DNA from: Bacteroidota bacterium
GTDB taxonomy: Bacteria; Chloroflexota; Anaerolineae; Aggregatilineales; Phototrophicaceae
Assembly: GCA_027492915.1 (NCBI GenBank)
Contig: JAPUDW010000340.1
Coordinates: 1 to 47,187 of the forward strand
DNA: 47,187 nt
Direction: 5' to 3'
In this document: positions 40,516 through 47,187 of the stretch, one piece after another
Position numbering within the stretch: the first letter of the stretch is position 1
Layout of the letters: each line of letters begins with the position of its first letter
Program-made: the position numbers and the translations under genes
Notes under the pieces: generated by a model
Database searches by the model: none
What the model was told of the DNA's origin: nothing
The model's input: only the letters and a program-made list of their open reading frames with translations

Positions 40516-42387
40516 TCAATCACCTGCTGCCGTGACCTGCGCGGCAACTTTGCCGGTGCCACCCGCCGCATGAGGTTCGCCTGCCGCGAACGGATCAAGC
40601 TGGGCGGTCAGTTCTTCGCGGAACTGCTGCATATACAGGTTATAGTAATGCCCCTTCAGGCGCATCAACTCGGTGTGGCTGCCCATTTCGCTGATGCCAC
40701 CTTTCTCGATCACGAGAATACGGTCGGCACGGCGAATGGTGGACAAACGGTGAGCGATGATAAAGCTGGTACTGTGCTTCATCAGGGTTTCCATGCCGCG
40801 CTGAATTAACGATTCTGTCAGGGTATCGACGCTCGATGTGGCCTCGTCCATCACGAAGATGTCCGGCTTTGCCAGCACAGCCCGCGCGAGGCTGATGAGC
40901 TGCTTCTGTCCGGTCGAGAGCAGTACACCGCCCTCACCGACTTCTTCTTCGTAGCCCTTTTCCAACTCCATAATGAAGTCGTGCGCACCACCGAGCTTGG
41001 CGGCTTCTTCGATCTCGGCATCGGTCGCGTCCAAACGCCCGTAGCGCAGGTTCTCGCGGATCGTACCGCTGAACAAGTGCGGGGTTTGCAGCACGACACC
41101 CAGCCGCGAATGGATGCTTTCCAGCGTATAGTCGGTGTAATCACGCCCATTGATTTTGATCGTGCCGGTTTTCGGTTCGTAGAAGCGGCAGATCAAATTG
41201 ACGGTCGTGCTCTTACCACCGCCCGTTGGCCCCACCAGCGCAATCGTCTCACCCTGCCGCACCTTGAGGTTGAAGTCCTTCAACACGGGTTTTTCTGGCT
41301 GGTAGTAGAAGTTCACATTCTCGAACTCAATATCCCCGCGCATCGACTCCGGCGCAACCGCACCCGGTTTGTTTACAAGGTCGGAACTGGTATCCATCAG
41401 GGAGAAGAAGCGTTCGGCACTCGCGACCGCCTGCTGCATTTCGGAATAGACACGCGCCAAGTCCTGCACCGGCCACATCATGAAGGTGACGTAAGAGATA
41501 AAGGCCATCAAACCACCGATGCTCATGTCACCGAGATTAACCTGCAAACCGCCGTACCAGATGATCGCACCGATGGCAACCGCGCTCAAGACCTGCACCG
41601 CTGGCAGGAACAACGCACTCAGCCACGCCGCACGGAACGAACGACGGTACATTTCTTCGGCAAGGTTGTCGAACTCGCGGCGGTTGGCCTCTTCGCGGCG
41701 CATAGCCTTGACCACACGCACACCGGTGATGTTCTCGTTATAGGTGGCGGTGATGCGGCTGTTCAGCTTACGGCTGGCGCGGTACTCGACCAATATCTTG
41801 TTCTTGAACCACATCGCCACATACAGCAATATCGGGATCATCACCAGCACGATCAACATCAGCTTCCAATTGATGGTCGCCATAAAGAACAGGGCCGTGA
41901 TGATGTTCATGATCGCCCATGTGATGTCGAGCATACCCCACGTCACAAGGTCGGACATACGCTCGGTATCCGAAGTCACCCGCGACATCAACCAGCCGAC
42001 GGGCGTTTTGTCGAAGTAGGTAAACGACAGCGTTTGCAGGTGGTCGAACACCAGCTTACGCAGGTCGTAGCGCACACGCTGCCCCAACGTTCCGGCAAGG
42101 TAGATGAAGCCAAACACCATTACGGCGAAAATGGCCGCGATGACACCATAAACTTCGAGCGTTTGCACCACGGCGGTCGTATTCTTGGGAACAATACCCT
42201 CGTCAATAATCCGCTTGCTCAGGATGGTGAAAACACCTTCCAGCACCGACACGACGAGTGTACAAAACAAGAAACTAGCGACGGTACGCCAATGCGGACG
42301 CACCGCACCGAGGATACGAAAGAGGGTGTTCGTGTTTACCCTATTATCGGAAAAATCTTCTTCTTCAAACTGGAAGTCCGAGGACAT
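40516..42387 (-). CDS. Type IV ABC exporter subunit with canonical Walker B
   Basis: ATG 42387 follows AGGAGG at ideal spacing and gives 623 aa; an upstream start at 42435 lies inside the partner gene. Six transmembrane helices (about 50-340) precede the nucleotide-binding domain. Walker A is GPTGGGKSTT, the signature is LSTGQKQLISLARA (T for the usual G), Walker B is IFVMDEATSSVD and the switch His is in FIIAHRLST. The gene overlaps the upstream exporter gene by 23 bases. The two should form a heterodimer. Drug or lipid export is likely; substrate unknown. Confidence 0.9.
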   Translation of the reverse strand: MSSDFQFEEEDFSDNRVNTNTLFRILGAVRPHWRTVASFLFCTLVVSVLEGVFTILSKRIIDEGIVPKNTTAVVQTLEVYGVIAAIFAVMVFGFIYLAGTLGQRVRYDLRKLVFDHLQTLSFTYFDKTPVGWLMSRVTSDTERMSDLVTWGMLDITWAIMNIITALFFMATINWKLMLIVLVMIPILLYVAMWFKNKILVEYRASRKLNSRITATYNENITGVRVVKAMRREEANRREFDNLAEEMYRRSFRAAWLSALFLPAVQVLSAVAIGAIIWYGGLQVNLGDMSIGGLMAFISYVTFMMWPVQDLARVYSEMQQAVASAERFFSLMDTSSDLVNKPGAVAPESMRGDIEFENVNFYYQPEKPVLKDFNLKVRQGETIALVGPTGGGKSTTVNLICRFYEPKTGTIKINGRDYTDYTLESIHSRLGVVLQTPHLFSGTIRENLRYGRLDATDAEIEEAAKLGGAHDFIMELEKGYEEEVGEGGVLLSTGQKQLISLARAVLAKPDIFVMDEATSSVDTLTESLIQRGMETLMKHSTSFIIAHRLSTIRRADRILVIEKGGISEMGSHTELMRLKGHYYNLYMQQFREELTAQLDPFAAGEPHAAGGTGKVAAQVTAAGD

Positions 42388-44203
42388 CAGTCGCCTCCTT
42401 TTCCACTTCTTCATCAATACGGGACTGTAGATCAAATATCTGACGGTAAATGCCTGCTTCGCGCATCAGTTGGGTATGATTACCGCGCTGGACAATCCGT
42501 CCCTTATCAAACACCAGAATAACATCAGCGTGCATCACCGTCTGGATACGGTGGGCGATGATGAACGATGTACGTCCCTTCATCAGCTTGAGCAGCGCCT
42601 GACGAATCGCATCTTCGGTTTCGCTGTCCACTGAAGAGGTGGCATCATCCAAGATCAGGATACGCGGGTTCTTCAGCAGGGCGCGTGCCAGCACTACACG
42701 CTGCTTTTGCCCACCGGAAAGTGTCACACCACGTTCACCGACCAGCGTGTTATAGCCATCGGGGAAGGTCATAATAACATCATGGACGGCGGCAGCTTTG
42801 GCAGCGGCGATCACTTCTTCCTCGGTCACTGTACGGCTGACGCTGAAGGTGATGTTGTCACGGATGGTACGCGAGAACAGGAACGGTTCCTGCTCGACCA
42901 CACCCACCTGCCCACGCAGGTAGCCGCGCGGGATTTCGCGCAGTTCGATACCGTCGATGGTAATGCTGCCGGACGTGTAGTCGTAGAAGCGCGGGATCAG
43001 GCTGACCACCGAGGTCTTGCCCGAACCGGTCGAGCCGAGCAGCGCCACACTTTGCCCTGCCTTTACCGAAAAATCAACGTTGTACAGCACGGGGGTATCG
43101 GCGTTGTACTGGAAGCTAACATCCTTAAATTCGATGTCACCGCGCAGGTCGCCTTCCGGATTGTGGTTGCCATCCACCAGCGATTCTTGTTCCTCGCCGA
43201 TCACTTCCATCATGCGCTTGTAAGACACCACACCGGTCGACATATCCACGATCAACCGACCGAGGTTACGCATCGGGTTAATCAATTGACCGAGCAAACT
43301 CACGTAAGCCAGATATGAACCGAGCGACAGCGTACCGTTGATGACCAGCGTCGCGCCAACGAAGTAACCGCCGATAATCTGCCCGAACACCAGCACATCA
43401 CTCAACGGCCAGAACAGCGCGTGCATGACCAAAAAGCCGCGACCACGCCGGTAGTGTTCAAAAATTTCTTTGTCGAACTTCTTGCGTTCGTAGTCCTGAC
43501 GGTTGAACGCCTTAACGACGCGCACGCCGCTCAGGTTCTCTTGCAGGGTCGTGGCGACTTTCGCTTCCTGTTCCTGCAAGTGTTCGTATAAGCGCGAAAT
43601 TCGCCCGAAGAAGAAGAACGACAACCCCGCGATAAACGGCACCACGATAATCGAGATCAACGCCAACTGCTGATTCAGCAAGAAGATGGCGAGGAAGTTG
43701 ATGAGGAACAGCAGCAGGATACGACCGACACCAATCGCCTGATCCGCGAAGAAGCGGCGGATAGCGTCAAGGTCGGAGGTGGCACGCGAAAGCAGCTCAC
43801 CCGTTTGCATGTTGTCGTGGTAGGTAAAGCTCAAGCGTTGGATGTGGTCATACATCGCGTCACGCAGGCGCAGCGCGAGGCCTTCAGCCGTCTTGGAAGC
43901 AAAGCGTCCGCTGAGGAAGCTGAATAAACCCTGCCCACCTGCCAGCAGCACGAAGCCCAACCCTACAAAAGGGGCGAGCCGTGCAACATCCCCTGTTGGC
44001 AGGATGTTATCAACAAAGTGGCGCACTAAAAGGAAGGAGCCGGTGTTCATGAGCGCAGCGCCAGCGAGCATTATTACCGCGATAAAGTAATAATGACGGA
44101 AACCCGACATCATCCGCCAGAAACCACGAAATAAGTTTTTAGAAAGACTTTTGCGTACATCGTATGTATACGCTTGTTTAGGTGGTGTCAACACACCCTC
44201 CAC
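42365..44203 (-). CDS. Type IV ABC exporter subunit with degenerate Walker B
   Basis: The 612-aa protein has the same layout: transmembrane domain about 30-330, then Walker A GSTGSGKTSV, canonical signature LSGGQKQRVVLARA and Walker B ILILDDATSSVD. The catalytic Glu after the Walker B Asp is Asp here. With the partner's altered signature, this predicts one degenerate and one active ATP site, as in BmrCD- or TM287/288-type exporters. The start is uncertain: GTG 44203 is given, but GGAGGG upstream of TTG 44191 is an alternative. It is first in the operon. Confidence 0.9.
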   Translation of the reverse strand: MEGVLTPPKQAYTYDVRKSLSKNLFRGFWRMMSGFRHYYFIAVIMLAGAALMNTGSFLLVRHFVDNILPTGDVARLAPFVGLGFVLLAGGQGLFSFLSGRFASKTAEGLALRLRDAMYDHIQRLSFTYHDNMQTGELLSRATSDLDAIRRFFADQAIGVGRILLLFLINFLAIFLLNQQLALISIIVVPFIAGLSFFFFGRISRLYEHLQEQEAKVATTLQENLSGVRVVKAFNRQDYERKKFDKEIFEHYRRGRGFLVMHALFWPLSDVLVFGQIIGGYFVGATLVINGTLSLGSYLAYVSLLGQLINPMRNLGRLIVDMSTGVVSYKRMMEVIGEEQESLVDGNHNPEGDLRGDIEFKDVSFQYNADTPVLYNVDFSVKAGQSVALLGSTGSGKTSVVSLIPRFYDYTSGSITIDGIELREIPRGYLRGQVGVVEQEPFLFSRTIRDNITFSVSRTVTEEEVIAAAKAAAVHDVIMTFPDGYNTLVGERGVTLSGGQKQRVVLARALLKNPRILILDDATSSVDSETEDAIRQALLKLMKGRTSFIIAHRIQTVMHADVILVFDKGRIVQRGNHTQLMREAGIYRQIFDLQSRIDEEVEKEATDVLGLPV

Positions 44204-44739
44204 AGACAGCTAGACACCCTCGGTTAGGTTCCACCGGGAGTTGTTTCGGCCTCGACTTGAAAAAGGTTGGACGACAGAATGAACCAGAATATATGGGTTT
44301 AGTCGGCAAACGTCTCAATCATCAATCTAACCAGCCTTTCTGTTCGGTGTCAATGCGGGGTGGTCTTTAGTTGTCCTATGACCGACGTTGTGAAGATCAA
44401 CTAAAGTATTGTTGAGGGTTCAAAAAAGATCATAGCAGATCATTTAGGAAGCGTCAAGCACATCTTTTACCCCTCTGAATAAGTACGCTCCGCGTATCAT
44501 TTTTGTTCGATATTGAGCCTGATTTTGCATGATACAAGTCGCTGCTCATCTAGGATTGAATTCACATTGTAAGGGCTATCTGCGCCACCAATCCACACCA
44601 TCACCACAAGCATATTCCAACCATCTTGGAAGCGTATCAGGCAAAAGACAGGAATCCTATTGGTCAAGCGTACAGGTCAATCACTCGTTAAAAACCTTCG
44701 CATGATACAAAGCGAAGAAGGGGTGATATAGCCACCCTT
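44204..44739. other. 536-bp intergenic region
   Basis: No gene is seen. The word GCATGATACAA occurs twice (44527-44537 and about 44699-44709). The right end holds a weak hairpin (GGGTG/CACCC, 44717-44738) that may terminate the DeoR gene on the minus strand. The exporter promoter should lie in the left part but is not obvious. Confidence 0.4.
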
Positions 44740-45495
44740 TCACGCCTGAATGATGCTAATGCCACGGCTGGCGAACGGGTGCAGTACCTCTTCGCTCACC
44801 TCCTGTTCGGTGACGAGATGGGTCAGCGCGTTAATCGGCGCGAGGACGAACGGCGCGACCGTCCCTAGCTTTTCCGCCGAGGCCAGCGCCACCACCGCCG
44901 CCGAGTTGTCGATCATCAGCCGCTTAATCTGCGCTTCCTCATACGAAAAATCGGTAACACCCGCTTCCATATGTAAGCCGTTCACACCGAGGAAACAGAT
45001 GTCCGCGCGGAACTGTGACGCGGCGGTGATGGCCGACGCACCCACCAGCGCCAGCGTCCCTTTATTGAGCGTGCCGCCCAAACCGATGACTTCCAGATAG
45101 GGGTGTTCAGCCAGCGCGACCATCGCCGGCGGGCTGTTGGTGATGACTGTCGCGTGCAGGTCGTGCGGCAGCAGTTGGGCAAGCTGGGTGGTGGTCGTGC
45201 CACAGTCTAGCCAGATCACCTGCCCATCAACCGCTAACCGTGCCGCTGCTTCGGCAATCGAGAACTTCGCGTCCACCTGCTGCTGGCTGCGGGCGAGGTA
45301 GGTGGTTTCAGTTTGGGCTTTAGCGACCGCGCCGCCATGTACCCGCCGCAGCAAACCCGCCTCAGCCAGTTCGTTCAGGTCACGGCGGATGGTATCCTCG
45401 GACACATTCAATTGCACGCTGATCTCGACCGCGACCACTTTCCCCTCGCGCTTGAGCGTGTTGAGCAGGTGCTGTTGGCGTTCTTCTTTAAGCAT
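44740..45495 (-). CDS. DeoR family transcriptional regulator
   Basis: ATG 45495 has AAAGG upstream and gives 251 aa; 16 further in-frame codons lie inside the operator region. The DeoR HTH is visible (ERQQHLLNTLKREGKVVAVEISVQLNVSEDTIRRDLNELAEAGLLRRVHGGA). The sugar-phosphate-sensing domain has VIWLDCGTTTTQLAQLLP, TNSPPAMVALAEHP, VIGLGGTLNKGTLALVG and DICFLGVNGLHMEAGVTDF. Members repress sugar-metabolism genes and are released by phosphorylated sugars. It is divergent from the NudK-like gene, its most likely target. Confidence 0.92.
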   Translation of the reverse strand: MLKEERQQHLLNTLKREGKVVAVEISVQLNVSEDTIRRDLNELAEAGLLRRVHGGAVAKAQTETTYLARSQQQVDAKFSIAEAAARLAVDGQVIWLDCGTTTTQLAQLLPHDLHATVITNSPPAMVALAEHPYLEVIGLGGTLNKGTLALVGASAITAASQFRADICFLGVNGLHMEAGVTDFSYEEAQIKRLMIDNSAAVVALASAEKLGTVAPFVLAPINALTHLVTEQEVSEEVLHPFASRGISIIQA

Positions 45496-45514
45496 GGCGA
45501 TAACCTTTTGCGTT

Positions 45515-45561
45515 AATTTGCATTTTAATTCTTGATTATGCATGAATTTGCGGTTATTATC
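45515..45561. promoter_or_regulatory. Direct repeats in the DeoR/NudK divergent region
   Basis: AATTTGC occurs at 45515-45521 and again at 45545-45551, exactly 30 bases apart. The following bases are similar (ATTTTAATTC and GGTTATTATC). Three helical turns of spacing suits cooperative binding by a multimeric regulator such as DeoR. Confidence 0.5.
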
Positions 45562-45590
45562 CAGATATACGCTTAGTATCGAGGAAAACC

Positions 45591-46187
45591 GTGCAAAAAC
45601 AGATTCGTATCAAACAGGTCGAAACTTTATCAGATGATTGGTACGTTCTCAAAAAGACGACCTTTGAATACCAGCGCCGCGATGGAAGCTGGCAAACCGT
45701 CAGCCGCGAAACCTACGACCGTGGCAACGGCGCGACCATCCTTCTTTATAACACCCGCCAGCAAACGGTTATTCTTACCCGCCAATTTCGGTTTCCGGCG
45801 TATGTGAACCAGCACTCCGGTTTGATGATCGAAACCTGTGCCGGTTTGCTCGACCATGACGACCCCGTGACCAGCATTCAGCGCGAGGCGGCGGAAGAAA
45901 CCGGTTACATCATCCAGCAGCCGCGTAAAGTGTTCGAGGCGTTTATGAGTCCCGGCTCGGTCACGGAACGGCTGTACTTTTTTATCGCCGAATATGCGGC
46001 ACACCACAAGCTGAGCGACGGCGGCGGGTTGGTGGATGACGGCGAGGATATTGAAGTGCTGGAAATCCCGTTTTGCACGGCACTGGAGATGATCGCCTCC
46101 GGTGAAATTGCGGACGGTAAAACGATTATGCTGCTGCAACATCTGGCGCTGTCGGGTCTGATGGCGGCGGCGGCGGCAGCGGGATGA
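45591..46187 (+). CDS. nudK: Nudix hydrolase, NudK/GDP-mannose hydrolase-like
   Basis: GTG 45591 is preceded by GAGGAAAA. The 198-aa protein follows NudK closely: LSDDWYVLKKTTFEYQRRDGSW, SRETYDRGNGATILLYN, LTRQFRFPAYVN, and the Nudix box in ETCAGLLDHDDPVTSIQREAAEETGY (metal-binding REAAEE). NudK-type enzymes hydrolyse GDP-mannose and related sugar nucleotides to sugar phosphate and nucleotide. A sugar-phosphate-sensing DeoR repressor on the other side of the shared promoter region fits that role. The Ala-rich tail (LMAAAAAAG) is unusual but short. Confidence 0.85.
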   Translation: MQKQIRIKQVETLSDDWYVLKKTTFEYQRRDGSWQTVSRETYDRGNGATILLYNTRQQTVILTRQFRFPAYVNQHSGLMIETCAGLLDHDDPVTSIQREAAEETGYIIQQPRKVFEAFMSPGSVTERLYFFIAEYAAHHKLSDGGGLVDDGEDIEVLEIPFCTALEMIASGEIADGKTIMLLQHLALSGLMAAAAAAG

Positions 46188-46696
46188 CAATAGAGCTTTT
46201 AGCGGTTAGCAATTGGCGATTAGCTCCAATCAAGTCGTCCACAGGATAGCTTCGCATATCAGTGTCAGAAACCCCACCCCCAGCCCCTCCCCAAAACACA
46301 GGGAGGGGAGCAGAGCCAGTTGGCACCTACGGTTGGCAGCACGACAAGCGTCGGCAATGGCAATAAGTTACCAGTTGCCAGTTTTCAGTTGCCAGCTAAA
46401 AACAGATTTGCAGCAAATGGTTGAAGGGGTGCCGCTGAAACGTTTGCTGCAAAACAGTTATCAGTTCACAATTGATAGTTATCAGTCCAATGCACAATTT
46501 GCGGAACAAGCAGCACGACAAGCGGCGGCATAGGCGGCGCAAAATAAGTGTCGATTTTGTGCGTGTTGTGTGCATTCAGTGGATGCGGTTGTTAAGATAC
46601 GGCGAGGAGACCCCTAACCCCAACCCTTGCCCTGTTACTACGGGCAAAGGGAGCAAAGACAGTTGTTCCTGTAAACAGCATAGTCGAATATGAAGC

Positions 46697-46812
46697 GTTT
46701 AGGGTGACCATTTGGAAGACCATTTGGTAGCTTTTAAGCGCGGTTGGCGCTAACGGTTTTGAGGGAGTGGAATTGTTAAGGGGGTTGGTGGATGGTTTAA
46801 GAATGGTTTGTG
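46697..46812. repeat. GGGTGACCATTTGG repeat, copy 2
   Basis: Diverged partner of 39288-39389. It also contains a local duplication of GACCATTTGG (46706-46715 and 46719-46728). Confidence 0.6.
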
Positions 46813-46984
46813 GCACAAACGGAAAGTAAACCTACGTAGTAATAAGTTTCAAGTTACAAGCCGGAAGTTGAATGCAAAGACCATTGAACCGCAGAAGCGC
46901 CATCCACAGGAGGCTTCGCACAGAACACAGAGATCAAGGCGGAGAAATATAGTAGGCGCACAAAAATCGTGGGCGGTTTGCGCC

Positions 46985-47041
46985 GCATGAGGCTAAAGCC
47001 ATCATGCTGATCGCCAGACAAGTCTGCTAAAGCGACTTCAT
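46985..47041. repeat. GGCTAAAGCC hairpin repeat, copy 2
   Basis: Hairpin GCATGA-GGC-TAAA-GCC-TCATGC followed by TGATCGCCAGACAAGTCTGC. It matches 38964-39020 with few differences, in the same orientation. Confidence 0.7.
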
Positions 47042-47187
47042 GGTTAAATGTGTTTGAGTAGACAAGCAGTAGAGAGCCAAATGCGCCTACAACGGAACCC
47101 CCTCCGTCGCTAACGCGACACCTCCCCCGTAAACGCTGAGGAGAGGACATGTTTGAAAAAGAGGTTGCAAAAAAGGGAGTTCATCGA

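Larger units (their letters stand above)
46188..47187. repeat. 1-kb terminal spacer, mosaic of dispersed repeats
   Basis: No gene is visible. Contents in order are: AGCGGTTAGCAATTGGCGATTAG-type text; a CCCCTCCCC...GGGAGGGG hairpin (46271-46310); repeated CAGTTGCCAGTTTTCAGTT and TTATCAGT words (46367-46496); a second CCCTAACCCCAACCC element (46608-46660); the GGGTGACCATTTGG repeat copy 2 (46697-46812); an AACCGCAGAAGCGCC/ACAGAGATCAAGGCGGAGAAA element (46885-46947); and the GGCTAAAGCC hairpin copy 2 (46985-47041). The window ends before the next gene. Confidence 0.6.

Noticed and set aside
40981-42522. Long 513-codon plus-strand ORF opposite the ABC exporter gene
   Set aside because: It is antisense to an ABC subunit with every expected motif, and its His/Arg/Gln-rich text shows no domain.
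46271-46500. Short regularly repeated words that could suggest a CRISPR array
   Set aside because: Units are of uneven length and spacing, repeats are only 7-15 bases, and there are no cas genes.

Overview
This is a 47 kb stretch of bacterial chromosome. It has no rRNA, tRNA, CRISPR array, phage module or intact transposase that I can see. About 41 protein genes sit in short operons, separated by spacers rich in dispersed palindromic repeats. Most genes are moderately GC-rich. The gene mix suggests a member of the Chloroflexota, perhaps Anaerolineae-like: a Uma2 nuclease, an LppX/LprG-type lipoprotein, secreted WD40-like propellers, a giant cyclase/ATPase/TPR protein, many proteins of unknown function, and Thr/Pro- or Ala/Thr/Glu-rich linkers. 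This assignment is an inference from gene content only.

Layout. 0-4 kb: Uma2 nuclease, GlcG/HbpS-like protein, secreted or anchored alpha/beta hydrolase, and a cysteine-synthase-like gene behind a strong promoter and a structured leader. 4-9 kb: LysM protein, small membrane protein, then an ABC ATPase/permease operon with an elaborate dyad operator, followed by a PadR regulator and its membrane partner. 9-13 kb: cupin, DUF3891-like protein, and an ECF sigma factor coupled to a membrane protein with four CpaB/RcpC-like repeats. 13-20 kb: two WD40-like exported proteins, a DMT transporter, a MITE-like element, and an LppX/LprG lipoprotein followed by a 14-TM MFS transporter (the mycobacterial lprG-p55 arrangement). 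20-27 kb: haem-binding protein, GT39-like glycosyltransferase, SET-domain protein, a tandem double-MerR regulator, and a MerR/GyrI operon with a textbook 19-bp-spacer promoter.

27-31 kb: a 1213-aa cyclase-ATPase-TPR signalling protein. 31-36 kb: an accessory stretch with a toxin-antitoxin pair, methyltransferase, aminoglycoside-nucleotidyltransferase-like gene, and a clearly AT-rich three-gene cassette of two DUF488 proteins plus a dual-OB-domain protein. The cassette is the best candidate for a poorly described, horizontally acquired system. 36-39 kb: PhyH dioxygenase, then phosphatidylserine synthase coupled to a methyltransferase. 39-47 kb: a heterodimeric ABC exporter whose motif changes predict one degenerate ATP site, a DeoR regulator divergent from a NudK-like hydrolase, and a final kilobase of repeat mosaic.

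Gene starts were chosen by hand from ribosome-binding sites. Functional calls rest on motif recognition without database searches.
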